Shown here: positions 25,806-34,684 of the stretch, one piece after another
How positions within the stretch are numbered: the stretch's first letter is position 1
Layout: each line of letters opens with the position of its first letter
Assembly (NCBI RefSeq): GCF_004571135.1
Contig: NZ_SPSB01000003.1
Location: 496,001 to 560,000 of the forward strand
Source: Algoriphagus kandeliae
GTDB taxonomy: Bacteria > Bacteroidota > Bacteroidia > Cytophagales > Cyclobacteriaceae
DNA: 64,000 nucleotides
Direction: 5' to 3'
Notes under the pieces: generated by a model
Told to the model about the DNA's origin: nothing
Databases searched by the model: none
Seen by the model: the letters and a program-made list of their open reading frames with translations, nothing else
Made by a program: the position numbers and the translations under genes

Positions 25806-28800
25806 TTATGATGATTTCGCAGTCCGCTGGAAACGAATCTTCAGCCGATCTATAAACTCGTAAACCATAGGAACCAAATACACGGTTAAAATCAAGGAAG
25901 AAAGTAGTCCGCCAATAATCACCCAGGCCAGGCCATTTTTCCACTCACTCGCTGTGCCACTTGCCAATGCAATTGGCAGCATCCCGATTACCATGGAAAG
26001 TGTAGTCATCAAAATGGGACGCATCCTACCTTTTCCTGCCTCAATCAGAGCATCTCGAGTTTCCAAACCTTTTGCCTTGAGTTGATTAGTAAAATCCACG
26101 ATCAAAATGGCATTTTTGGCCACCAGGCCCATCAGCATGATCAGACCTAAGAGTGCAAATAAACTCAGGTTGTTTATCGAAAGATTGAGTGCCAGGATTG
26201 CTCCGATTACTGCCACGGGGATTGAAAACAAGACCACAAATGGATAAACAAAGCTATCGTATAGCGCCACCATGATCAGGTAAATCAACAGAAAAGAAAT
26301 CAACAATACCTGACCTAATGCGCCGAAACTGTCATTTTGCCGCTTAATATCAGAGCCCCACACCATACTGATTTCTTCAGGGAGCGGGTTTTCATTTAAG
26401 TATGCGACCACTTCATCTGCTACAGAACCGGAAGGTCGTCCCAAGGCATCAGCTGTCAAGGTTACTGCCGGCTGTCGGTCTTTGCGCTCCAATAGCGAGG
26501 GTGAATTGGCTTGCACCACTTCTGCCACTTGGGAAAGGGTGATAGGCATCCCTTTGGAGTTTACCAATTGAAAGTTTCTGACATCTTCGTAAGACTGTCG
26601 ATTGAAATTATCCAGCTGAATTCGTACAGGATATTCTGTTCCGGCCTCGGTCAACGTTGCATCCTCATTCCCTGCAAATGCACTGCGCATGGTCATCCCC
26701 AATGCAGCATTAGAAAGCCCAAGTCCCTGAAGTTTATCCGAATCCGGAATAACTTGATACTCAGGACTTCCCTGTTCTACAGACAGTTTGACGTAATCTG
26801 CTCCGGGAATTTCCTCCACTGCGAGGGCTAAATCTTGAGCCGCCTGCATAACCTGCTCCTGATCAGGACCACTGAGAGTCATCTCTATTGGTGAAGTGCG
26901 CGGAATTAAACCTAGGGCTGTCATCGAAAAACTAATCCCAGGAAAAGTCCGCTTCATTTCCTCGCGCACCTCTTTCATAAATTTCTCAGTGGAAAGGCCA
27001 CCTGTTTCCTTTTTGTCATGGAGCTGTATAGTCAGTTCTGACTTGTATGGCAATCCTACTCCCAAACTACCAATACCTGTGGTAGGCCCTGCGACATTAC
27101 TAAAAAGCGTCGCAACTTCGGGTTGCTGTAGGAGGAACTGTTCTACTTTCAGGGTACGTAGGTTATTTTCTTTTACACTGGTGGACTTGTCATACTCCAG
27201 ATACATCCGAAACTTACCCTGATCGCCTGTGGCAATGAGTTCCTTTCCGATTATTCCCTGTCTGAGGATTCCTAGCGTCATTATAAAAAGCAAAATCACA
27301 ATCCCAGTAAAAACTAGCTTATGGCTGAGCACCCAAGACAATTGGCGCCCATACCATGCGATGAAACGGTCCAACTGATATTCGAAACCGATCAAAAATC
27401 GATTAAAGGAATTTGTGGGCTTTAGACCTTCTGCTTTTCCAATACGGGATGCCATCCAAGGCGTAAGGGTAAAACCAACGAGCAAACTGGTCATGGTTGA
27501 GGTAATAACCACTACTGAAAACTGCTTGAGCATATCCGCCACAAAAACCTGAAGAAAAAGAATGGGCAGAAACACAACCACATCCACCAGAGTAATGGAT
27601 AAGGCAGAAAAGCCAATTTCCAATCGTCCATCCATGGCAGCAGATTTTTTGCTTTTCCCCATATCCAAGTGACGCTGAATATTTTCCAAAACAACTGTGG
27701 CATCATCCACCAAAATGCCAACAATCAAAGACATTGCTAGCAGTGTCATCAAATTGAGCGTATAGCCCAAGAGCCACATCACTGCGAAAGCCGTCACAAG
27801 TGAAGTTGGAATAGCTACTAGGACAATCAGTGAGTTTCGGAAGCTGCGCAAGAAGAGCAGCATCACCAAGGCCACGAGGATTACAGCTAAAATCAAATCA
27901 AAAATTACAGAATTAACCGCCGCGATGGTGTTGTCGGTACTGTCATCGGCGATGACAAATGACACTTCTTCTGATTGATACCTCTCCTCGATCAGAGAAA
28001 GCTTTTCCCGGACAGCCCTGGAAACATCCACTGCATTGGCATCACCCTGTTTTTTGAGCAATAGCCCAATTCCTTCTTTCCCGTTAAATCGACTAATTGA
28101 CGCGATCTCTTTGGTACCATCGGTTACTATGGCCACATCTTTTACATAGATTGGGGAGCCCGGTATAGGCATCGCTACCTGAACTGATTCAAGTGAGGCA
28201 AGATCCTGGAATTTACCACTCAGACGAACTGCGTTTTGAATCCTATCTGACTGCACATTCCCAGCCGGCACATCCAGACCTGCCCGGTTAATTGCATCGA
28301 CGACCTGCTGCAATGAAATCTGATAAAATCGCAATTTATTGGGATCGACTTGAACCTGAATCTCCCGTTGCTCCCCACCCAATACGGTGATTTCCGCTAC
28401 CCCCTTCAATTGCTGAATTTGAGGCAAAAACTCATCCACCATTTTCTGATAAAAAACCTTGGAATCCAGGTTGCTTGTAGAAGTAATGGACATTATTGGC
28501 AGGTCATTTGGCGATACCTTACTCATCACCGGAGACAACACGTCCTCAGGTAAGTCTTTGGAAATATTGCCAATATAACGTTGGGCATCCTGCATAGCCT
28601 GATCAAGGTCAACTCCGTAATTCATATTAGCAATGATGACCGATGCATTGGGCATGGACTTGGTGACGAGATAATCGACTCCTTCCAGATTGGAGAGCGC
28701 ATCTTCGATTTTTTCCGAAACAGAGGATTGAACCTCATCAGGCGATGCCCCTGGATAGGCAGTCTTGATTACCAACACCGGCTGATTAAAGTCCGGCATG

Positions 28801-28907
28801 AGTTCGTAAGACAAATTGGTAAAGCCGATGTATCCTAAAAGGATAAACAAACTGAACAATACGATAATCAGCGAGGGCCTATGGATGGAAATTGATGTAA
28901 TGTTCAT
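25806..28907 (-). CDS. RND-family multidrug/heavy-metal efflux transporter, inner-membrane pump
   Basis: 1033 residues, the usual length for AcrB/CusA/HAE1-type pumps. The first transmembrane segment is at about 10-30, the second cluster at 330-470 with the proton-relay acidic pair in GILVDDATVVLENIQRH (about 400), and the third at 850-1020 (LLGLIMLMGLVAKNAILIVDF). The periplasmic porter and docking domains lie between. It exports hydrophobic compounds by proton antiport in complex with the adaptor and the TolC-type channel encoded just upstream (4-bp overlap). The operon is controlled by the TetR gene in front. Substrates cannot be read from sequence. Confidence 0.93.
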   Translation of the reverse strand: MNITSISIHRPSLIIVLFSLFILLGYIGFTNLSYELMPDFNQPVLVIKTAYPGASPDEVQSSVSEKIEDALSNLEGVDYLVTKSMPNASVIIANMNYGVDLDQAMQDAQRYIGNISKDLPEDVLSPVMSKVSPNDLPIMSITSTSNLDSKVFYQKMVDEFLPQIQQLKGVAEITVLGGEQREIQVQVDPNKLRFYQISLQQVVDAINRAGLDVPAGNVQSDRIQNAVRLSGKFQDLASLESVQVAMPIPGSPIYVKDVAIVTDGTKEIASISRFNGKEGIGLLLKKQGDANAVDVSRAVREKLSLIEERYQSEEVSFVIADDSTDNTIAAVNSVIFDLILAVILVALVMLLFLRSFRNSLIVLVAIPTSLVTAFAVMWLLGYTLNLMTLLAMSLIVGILVDDATVVLENIQRHLDMGKSKKSAAMDGRLEIGFSALSITLVDVVVFLPILFLQVFVADMLKQFSVVVITSTMTSLLVGFTLTPWMASRIGKAEGLKPTNSFNRFLIGFEYQLDRFIAWYGRQLSWVLSHKLVFTGIVILLFIMTLGILRQGIIGKELIATGDQGKFRMYLEYDKSTSVKENNLRTLKVEQFLLQQPEVATLFSNVAGPTTGIGSLGVGLPYKSELTIQLHDKKETGGLSTEKFMKEVREEMKRTFPGISFSMTALGLIPRTSPIEMTLSGPDQEQVMQAAQDLALAVEEIPGADYVKLSVEQGSPEYQVIPDSDKLQGLGLSNAALGMTMRSAFAGNEDATLTEAGTEYPVRIQLDNFNRQSYEDVRNFQLVNSKGMPITLSQVAEVVQANSPSLLERKDRQPAVTLTADALGRPSGSVADEVVAYLNENPLPEEISMVWGSDIKRQNDSFGALGQVLLISFLLIYLIMVALYDSFVYPFVVLFSIPVAVIGAILALNLSINNLSLFALLGLIMLMGLVAKNAILIVDFTNQLKAKGLETRDALIEAGKGRMRPILMTTLSMVIGMLPIALASGTASEWKNGLAWVIIGGLLSSLILTVYLVPMVYEFIDRLKIRFQRTAKSS

Positions 28908-29965
28908 CGCTGAGAAGAAAAAATAGGTTCCACATTTGCTCCTTCAAATACATTGACCAGTCCACCAGTAATAACCACTTCTCCTGGTTGGACACCTGAA
29001 CTCACCATCAGCTGATCTTCTACGCGCCTTGCAATTTGGATAGGCTTGAGTGTAGCCTTCCCATTTTGAATGATATAGACTTGAGGATTCAGATCAGACC
29101 CTAGCAAGGCAGATGCAGGCAAAGTCACCCCACTTTCCGCTTGCTTTAAATTCACTTCAACCTCCCCAAACATTCCTGCTTTAATAGCCAAATCGGGTGT
29201 ATTGTCAAACGTCACTTCAACCGGAAAACTATTACCTAGCGTTCCTCGGCTTCCAATCAAGGTGACTTTCCCGGGAATTTCAGCCAAAAGGGAAGCGATT
29301 TTCACCACTTGAGAACTCCCTGCTTGAAAATAGAGCAGGTCATTCTCAGGAATCTGCAAGGTTAATTTGACTTTGCTGAGATCTGTCACCTGTATCAGCG
29401 ATTTTCCAGGTGCTGCAAAATCCCCCACTTCAGTCATTTTTGCTGTTACGATTCCAGAAAAAGGTGCCCGAATGGAAGACTTGGCAATTTGTTCTTGGAG
29501 AGTTGCAATTTGCACTTCCAATCCTGCCATAGCAAGCTCCGTTTTTTCCAGTTGTATACCCTGAATAGCTTCATTCTCTACCAAAATCTGATAACGTTTC
29601 AGGTCGGCCTCCAGTCCGCCTTTTTGCACTTCGGCTGCCTTCAATTGTAATTGAACCAACGCCACATCCTGTTGTACTAGGAGCTGATTGACGCGAACCT
29701 CTTGTCCTACCTCGACTGCTACAAGGTTCACCTTTCCCTGTACTTCTCCGCTGAGTTTACTTTCTCGGATAGCCTCGATCACACCAGAAAAACTCCGCTG
29801 ACTGGCGAGTTGCCCTTCGGTAGCTTTCACTGCAAAAACAGTAACGGTCTGTTCTTTATCATAGACATAGACCCGGTCTTCGGCAGTTTGCTTATTCGAT
29901 AGGAGCTTGATCGCGACCGCTGCGATCAGAGCCAATGGGACGATATAAATAAGGATCTTTTTCAT
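28904..29965 (-). CDS. Membrane-fusion (periplasmic adaptor) protein of an RND pump
   Basis: 353 residues. An N-terminal membrane anchor (LIYIVPLALIAAVAIKLL) is followed by a lipoyl/barrel-sandwich half (SGEVQGKVNLVAVEVGQEVRV), a helical hairpin (about 110-150), the second lipoyl half (SSIRAPFSGIVTAKMTEVGDF) and a beta-barrel. HlyD/AcrA family; it links the RND pump to the outer-membrane channel. It overlaps the RND gene by 4 bp and is 6 bp after the TolC-like gene. Confidence 0.92.
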   Translation of the reverse strand: MKKILIYIVPLALIAAVAIKLLSNKQTAEDRVYVYDKEQTVTVFAVKATEGQLASQRSFSGVIEAIRESKLSGEVQGKVNLVAVEVGQEVRVNQLLVQQDVALVQLQLKAAEVQKGGLEADLKRYQILVENEAIQGIQLEKTELAMAGLEVQIATLQEQIAKSSIRAPFSGIVTAKMTEVGDFAAPGKSLIQVTDLSKVKLTLQIPENDLLYFQAGSSQVVKIASLLAEIPGKVTLIGSRGTLGNSFPVEVTFDNTPDLAIKAGMFGEVEVNLKQAESGVTLPASALLGSDLNPQVYIIQNGKATLKPIQIARRVEDQLMVSSGVQPGEVVITGGLVNVFEGANVEPIFSSQR

Positions 29966-29971
29966 GAATAC

Positions 29972-31288
29972 TTAGTTGAGAAGAGTGGCAGATGATTTTT
30001 TGAGTTCGAGTGTGGCCTTCAGGTAATCGACCATCGCATCGAGGTAGGACTGTTGGGTAGCTCTTAGCGACTGATCTGCAAGCAAAATATCTGTGAGCGT
30101 GGCAAGGCCTTCCTGCTGTAATAGGATAGACTTGTCGTAAATCGACGCTGCCAACTCTATCTGTGCTTGAGTCGTTTCGATTTGCTTTTTGGCTGTGTTT
30201 TGCTGAAAAAGAGCCGCTTGGTATTGAACATGCGCTTGATCACTAACCAGCGATTTTTGCAGAGCTGCATTTTCCAGTTCCAGTTCTTTTTGACGGATTT
30301 TTTTAGAAGTAATCGTACCGTTGAAAATTGGGAAACTCACTTGCGCTCCGATGAAACTTTGAGAATAGAAATCCAAAAAGGATTCCGGAGCGCCCCTGTA
30401 TCCGAAGCCGGTAGTCCCATAGTTAGCTACCAAGTTTAAACTTGGAATCCGGGATTTTTTTAAACCTTTCAGCTCTTCGGCCAATACTTTTTCTCGGAGC
30501 TCCTGAATCCTCAAATCCGAAGTCAACCCGGCATCGGGAAGTTCGGATTTCTCAAATTGCACCTCAGTGACGACATCCATTTCCTCCTGAAGCGGCAAGC
30601 CAATCACCAGTTTGAGCTGCTGCAAAATGGTTTGATATTGACCTTCCAATTGGATAATTTGAAACGCCACCTGTTGATTTTGGAGGACCACTTTATCCAC
30701 ATCAGTTCGACTGGCAAGCTTTTGCTCAAAAAGTAATCGAAAATTTCGCTCCAGCTTTTCACCATTTACCTGATTGGCTTGGAGAAAAGCAAGTTTGTTT
30801 TTCACAATCTGAGCATTGAAGTAAAGGTTTGACACCTCTAGGTAAACCTGTTCCTCTGTTTTGACACGTTGCAGATCGATCAACTGCTGATACGATTCTG
30901 AAACCTGTATGCCGGCTATGATTTGGGGATCGTAAATGGGTATTCGGAGATTTAAGTTACCCATAATAGTATGTGGCACTCCAAATTGAATCGCTCTATA
31001 GACTCCCGAGGGGCCTCCAAAAGCCTCTTGCGGAAGAATTTGATAGGGCAATTGAGTGAAATACTTATAGTCCGCACTAGCCATCACTTTGGGCAAAAGC
31101 TGACTCTTGGCCTCCTGATTTTTCAAGACAGCTGCGTTAGATAGATTTTGGGCGATTAATAGCGCTCGATTATGCTGCATCGCAGTATCCAAACTTTGCA
31201 ATAAAGACCACTCTTGAGCCTTTACATTCCCCAACCACAGGAAAAAAAGAAGGGTAAAGAAGAATTGTTTGTGAGTATTTACTAACAT
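29972..31288 (-). CDS. TolC-family outer-membrane efflux channel
   Basis: 438 residues with a signal peptide (QFFFTLLFFLWLGNVKAQ). The duplicated OEP architecture of long coiled helices is visible, with repeats around ALLIAQNLSNAA and TAKKQIETTQAQIELAASIY. Length is typical. First structural gene of the efflux operon, 16 bp after the TetR gene. The DNA over its first codons contains a 15/16 match to the palindrome upstream of the regulator. Confidence 0.92.
   Translation of the reverse strand: MLVNTHKQFFFTLLFFLWLGNVKAQEWSLLQSLDTAMQHNRALLIAQNLSNAAVLKNQEAKSQLLPKVMASADYKYFTQLPYQILPQEAFGGPSGVYRAIQFGVPHTIMGNLNLRIPIYDPQIIAGIQVSESYQQLIDLQRVKTEEQVYLEVSNLYFNAQIVKNKLAFLQANQVNGEKLERNFRLLFEQKLASRTDVDKVVLQNQQVAFQIIQLEGQYQTILQQLKLVIGLPLQEEMDVVTEVQFEKSELPDAGLTSDLRIQELREKVLAEELKGLKKSRIPSLNLVANYGTTGFGYRGAPESFLDFYSQSFIGAQVSFPIFNGTITSKKIRQKELELENAALQKSLVSDQAHVQYQAALFQQNTAKKQIETTQAQIELAASIYDKSILLQQEGLATLTDILLADQSLRATQQSYLDAMVDYLKATLELKKSSATLLN
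31271..31286. promoter_or_regulatory. Second TetR operator-like palindrome, over the TolC start
   Basis: GTGAGTATTTACTAAC differs by one base from the perfect palindrome GTTAGTATTTACTAAC at 31891-31906. It overlaps the start codon of the TolC-like gene and could be a secondary binding site for the regulator. Confidence 0.45.
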
Positions 31289-31304
31289 ATTGAGATAAAT
31301 TTTT

Positions 31305-31880
31305 TTATTTCCTGATCACTGTTAAAATGGAATCGATCAACTTTTCACCAGATTCAATCAGATCAAAACTGAATCCTGATACTCGCCATTTGAACATTTG
31401 AAGCCGAAAAGCTCCCAATACCAAATGCACCAATTGCTCCGCGGCAACATCAGTCTTGAATACACCTTCAGCCTGCCCCTCTGAAATCAAGGGTATCAAA
31501 AAGCTCATTTTTGTTTGCATTAACGATAGAATAGCCTGATTAATCTGCTCACTCTCCTCCCAAAGTCCATCCGAGAAAACCGCTATGACAAAGTGCGGCT
31601 GACTGGAAAAAAAATGGAACTGACTTCTAAAAACTGCTCGAAAACGCTCCTCTAATTCCAAACCTTGGCCCAAAGATGAAAGTCTAAAAGCCATATTTTC
31701 ACGCAGATATTCTAATAAAGCCAGAATTATTGACTCCTTACTCGAAAAATGCCTATAAATAGCTGCCTCCGAAAATCCCATTTCTGAAGCAAGTTTTTTG
31801 GTAGTCAGACCTCCAAGACCAGATTCAGTAAGGATTTTACCTGCCGCATCGATGATTTCTCTTTGCCTTTCCGAGATCAT
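31305..31880 (-). CDS. TetR-family transcriptional repressor of the efflux operon
   Basis: 191 residues. The N-terminal helix-turn-helix reads LTTKKLASEMGFSEAAIYRHFSSKESIILALLEY (residues about 25-58), the canonical TetR DNA-binding region with YRHF. The remaining residues form the ligand-binding and dimerisation part. First gene of the tetR-tolC-adaptor-RND unit, 16 bp from the next gene, so it should repress its own operon. The palindrome centred about 18 bp upstream of its start is the expected operator. Confidence 0.92.
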   Translation of the reverse strand: MISERQREIIDAAGKILTESGLGGLTTKKLASEMGFSEAAIYRHFSSKESIILALLEYLRENMAFRLSSLGQGLELEERFRAVFRSQFHFFSSQPHFVIAVFSDGLWEESEQINQAILSLMQTKMSFLIPLISEGQAEGVFKTDVAAEQLVHLVLGAFRLQMFKWRVSGFSFDLIESGEKLIDSILTVIRK

Positions 31881-31890
31881 TTTTCAGTTA

Positions 31891-31906
31891 GTTAGTATTT
31901 ACTAAC
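31891..31906. promoter_or_regulatory. Probable TetR operator
   Basis: GTTAGTATTTACTAAC is a 16-bp perfect palindrome 11 bp upstream of the TetR start codon. A near copy lies at the start of the second gene. Size and place fit a TetR dimer site. Confidence 0.65.
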
Positions 31907-32044
31907 AAATCTACAGCTTATTCTTTATAAACCAAAACAAATCTTTTGAGATGTCGAAAAGGCAGAGTCAATTTGAATCTGAAAAAATTAAGCCCCCGCG
32001 TTCTTTGATACTGAACCTTTTTCTTCTACCCTCTAAAAACTAGA

Positions 32045-32079
32045 TAGTCCCAGCTGCAGCTATTGTCAACAGGGGGAGC
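32045..32079 (+). repeat. Intergenic palindrome module, copy 3
   Basis: TAGTCCCAGCTGCAGCT followed by ATTGTCAACAGGGGGAGC. It lies in the 339-bp gap 31881-32219 between the divergent tetR and a secreted-protein gene. Same orientation and same downstream hairpin arrangement as the copies at 20214 and 25728. Confidence 0.75.
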
Positions 32080-32084
32080 TTCAG

Positions 32085-32121
32085 AAAAAAGCCTCTAGAA
32101 TTTAATTCTAGGGGCTTTTTG
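32085..32121. terminator. Terminator-like hairpin linked to module copy 3
   Basis: AAGCCTCTAGAATT pairs with AATTCTAGGGGCTT (one G-U), flanked by A- and T-runs. No gene of the + strand ends here, so this hairpin either ends a small RNA that includes the module, or is a relic carried with the repeat. Confidence 0.65.
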
Positions 32122-32219
32122 TTTTTCAAGCTAATTCTTCGATTTTGCTTTTTAATTTTCTTAAACAAAAACACACTCTCTAATCCCTTTTCAAAAACAA
32201 TTTTAATCGTATCCCAACA

Positions 32220-32696
32220 ATGAAAAAATCAATTTTCCTTGCCCTTTCTTTACTTGGTTTATTCGCCTTTACAGCTCAAGCTCAGGAATCAAGTCAAAGT
32301 CCATCTTCCGGAGAATTCAAAGTTATAACAGTAGTTGAATCCATCGTTCCTATGGGAATTGGACGATCTCGAATCATCGACAGTCAAACCGAAGTAGATG
32401 CTTCGATTTTTACGACCGAACGGACAGATGGAAAAAAGAGTAATCAAAAGGAAATCAGCCGTTCGGATATCAAAGTAGATGAACTGGAGGAAACCAAACT
32501 TTTGAACTTCTTCAGCGCAACGGGTATCAATTTCCAAAATATCGCCTCCAACGATGCAGTCATCGCTTCAAAAATTAACAGCATGTTGGCACAGGGCTGG
32601 GAACTCAAGTATGTGACCTCCGGAGTGGAAAGTGATGGAGGTGCAGAAGACGGTCAGGGGATATTTATTACGCGCCTTTTTTTCTACCGGAAATAA
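32220..32696 (+). CDS. Exported hypothetical protein (DUF4177-like end)
   Basis: 158 residues with a clear signal peptide (MKKSIFLALSLLGLFAF, cut after AQA near residue 21). The C-terminal part has INSMLAQGWELKYVTSG, which resembles the 'LN.LG.EGWEL' motif of small DUF4177-type proteins, followed by ITRLFFYRK. Monocistronic by position, between a terminator-like hairpin and a long stem-loop. Periplasmic location is likely; function unknown. Confidence 0.7.
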   Translation: MKKSIFLALSLLGLFAFTAQAQESSQSPSSGEFKVITVVESIVPMGIGRSRIIDSQTEVDASIFTTERTDGKKSNQKEISRSDIKVDELEETKLLNFFSATGINFQNIASNDAVIASKINSMLAQGWELKYVTSGVESDGGAEDGQGIFITRLFFYRK

Positions 32697-32716
32697 TTTC
32701 TCAAAAGCACGTAAAC

Positions 32717-32858
32717 AGAGGATGTCCCAGAAGTTCAGCAGGTCACATTCATTGCCTTCCTTGACATTAAGCAAGAAATAGAAAAATGCTCCAAATCATT
32801 TGAATTAGCCTTCGACTCCGCTCAGGCTGACAAGTAAATGATTTCTGGGACACCCTCT
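32717..32858. repeat. Long stem-loop holding the dispersed CTGAGCGGAGTCGAAGG repeat, copy 1
   Basis: AGAGGATGTCCCAGAA at 32717-32732 pairs with TTCTGGGACACCCTCT at 32843-32858 (15 of 16, the other a possible G-U). Inside, 32804-32833 is a perfect 30-bp reverse complement of 54543-54572. It lies between two convergent genes, so it may act as a bidirectional terminator besides being a repeat. Confidence 0.65.
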
Positions 32859-32872
32859 TCTTTTTATTCTCT

Positions 32873-34441
32873 TTAGCAACTCTTAAAAAACTGCTTTTGA
32901 ACCAGCTTTTGCTCGATTTCCTTGGCGGTTTTGGTGATGGATAATCCACCCAAATTGGTACATCGAAGAGTATTGGGAATACTTTTCCCTACCTCATACA
33001 TGGTTTCAATCACTTCATCAAGCGGTATCAGGGCATCATAATCCGCCAAGGCCATATTGGCACAGGAAAGGGAATTGGATGCTGCCATCACATTTCGGTT
33101 TAGGCACGGAGCTTCCACTCGATTTCCGATCGGGTCACAGATCATTCCGAGAGAACTTTGTAAAGCCATAGAAGCTGCGGATAAACTTTGATTCATGCTG
33201 CCTCCTCCCAAATAAACCAAGGAAGCAGCTGCCATAGTCGCTCCCGACCCACATTCTGCCTGACATCCTCCAACTTCAGCGGCGAAAGTTGAATGAGCGG
33301 CAATAAACACTCCGATCAGTCCTGCAATAAGTAAAGCTTTGACCGTTTCCTCATCCGAAACTCCCAAGGAGTCGGCTACTCCCAAAACTGATCCCGGCAT
33401 GGCTCCACAGGATCCGGCTGTTGGTGCTGCGACAATCACACCCATAGAGCTCTTGACTTCCATAATAGCCGAAACATACATGATAATCCGATTAAGCACA
33501 TCTCCATCTACCAAACGCTTTTCCTCCATCATGGACTTAAACTTGACAGATTGCGGGCCCAAAATCCTATCCTCGAATTGGGTGCCTTTCAAGCCAGTTT
33601 CCACAGCATTCTTCAAGATCTCCCGGATCTGCTCCATTTTGGCAAAGACTTCCTCCTCGGAAATATTCCCTCTCATGCTTTCATACCTGGCTGCCAGTTG
33701 CCAAAGTGATAGATTTTTATCCTGATTGTAGGCAAGCATTTCCTCCACGGTGATAAATGGAACCTGCGTGTTTTTAGAAGAAAGAACAGGTAAAACCGGG
33801 CGAATCTCCTTGATCATTTTTACTCCATCGATTTGGGCTAATTCTTCTTTCAGGATTGAATCGATAGGAGTCTGAGCAGTCAAAAAAACCATTTTTGAAT
33901 TTCCTGAAAGCATCTCCAAACTGTCCCAGTCACCAGCTTGCTCCAGGTAGTTCATTACCTGAATTGGCATATCCGTATAGACCAAAGTCATGAATCGGTC
34001 CCCAGCCAGAGACACTTTGGCCCCATCGATCTCTACTAGCTCGATCATACCTCCTCCAGTAGAAATTGCAACGACGCGATGCGACTCCCAAGGATTGGAA
34101 AGGGTGATCTGGTAAGCATTGGGATGCTTGTTTTCCAATTCAACAATTCGAATGGTATAAGCTATCCCTGCTCCTTTCAGATGCATTTCCGAATCTACCA
34201 AACGCTCATCATAAGCTTCCCAACCTAAAAATCCACCAAAGAGTCCCATATCTGAGCCTTGGTCTTTATGGGTAGTTGCCAAAGATCCATCGGGATCAAA
34301 ATCAATTTCAATCTTTGAAATTTTCCCATCCATCAAATCATGACAAATCCTCCCAATCCGAAGGGAAGCTGCACAGTGGGAACTAGAAGGACCTCTCATC
34401 ACCGGCCCGGTCACATCATTAAAAATACTAGGATAACTCAT
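32873..34441 (-). CDS. sdaA: L-serine ammonia-lyase, iron-sulfur dependent, single chain
   Basis: 522 residues. The N-terminal beta domain starts SIFNDVTGPVMRGPSSSHCAASLRIG, the phosphate- and substrate-contact motif of Fe-S serine dehydratases. The alpha domain carries APTAGSCGAMPG, EVGGCQAECGSGATMAAA and CDPIGNRVEAPCLNRN, which provide the cysteine ligands of the 4Fe-4S cluster. The enzyme deaminates serine to pyruvate and ammonia. Slightly longer than the usual fused form because of an insert between the two domains (about residues 160-260). It is a single gene with a 243-bp upstream region shared with the divergent Fic gene. Confidence 0.88.
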   Translation of the reverse strand: MSYPSIFNDVTGPVMRGPSSSHCAASLRIGRICHDLMDGKISKIEIDFDPDGSLATTHKDQGSDMGLFGGFLGWEAYDERLVDSEMHLKGAGIAYTIRIVELENKHPNAYQITLSNPWESHRVVAISTGGGMIELVEIDGAKVSLAGDRFMTLVYTDMPIQVMNYLEQAGDWDSLEMLSGNSKMVFLTAQTPIDSILKEELAQIDGVKMIKEIRPVLPVLSSKNTQVPFITVEEMLAYNQDKNLSLWQLAARYESMRGNISEEEVFAKMEQIREILKNAVETGLKGTQFEDRILGPQSVKFKSMMEEKRLVDGDVLNRIIMYVSAIMEVKSSMGVIVAAPTAGSCGAMPGSVLGVADSLGVSDEETVKALLIAGLIGVFIAAHSTFAAEVGGCQAECGSGATMAAASLVYLGGGSMNQSLSAASMALQSSLGMICDPIGNRVEAPCLNRNVMAASNSLSCANMALADYDALIPLDEVIETMYEVGKSIPNTLRCTNLGGLSITKTAKEIEQKLVQKQFFKSC

Positions 34442-34610
34442 GGATTTTGAATTGGTGGTAATCCATTGAATTTAATCAAAACCGAAAGGAATGCCTTCAA
34501 TTAGGGTTTAAAAAACAGAAAGTTCTTCTTTGGATTAGAGGTTTTTTCTAGAATCCCAAGCAATTAAACACAATATCCCTCTTCGTTTTATTTGCAAAAA
34601 ACATAATAGA

Positions 34611-34675
34611 TGCAATTATAGATTACTATATTTGCACTTATATAGGTAATTGCAATTATAGGTTTTCATAATTGC
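34611..34675 (+). promoter_or_regulatory. Repeated operator-like elements in the Fic promoter
   Basis: TGCAATTATAG occurs at 34611-34621 and again at 34651-34661, exactly 40 bp apart (about four helical turns). GCAATTAT at 34652-34659 is also inverted as ATAATTGC at 34668-34675. Between them TATATTTG at 34627-34634 fits the -7 element TAnnTTTG. A repressor binding to both faces of the promoter would be expected. Confidence 0.5.
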
Positions 34676-34684
34676 GGATTTAAT

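Noticed and set aside
25702..25944. 80-codon frame on the - strand at the end of the RND gene
   Set aside because: It overlaps the RND coding sequence in another frame and crosses the terminator and repeat copy 2.
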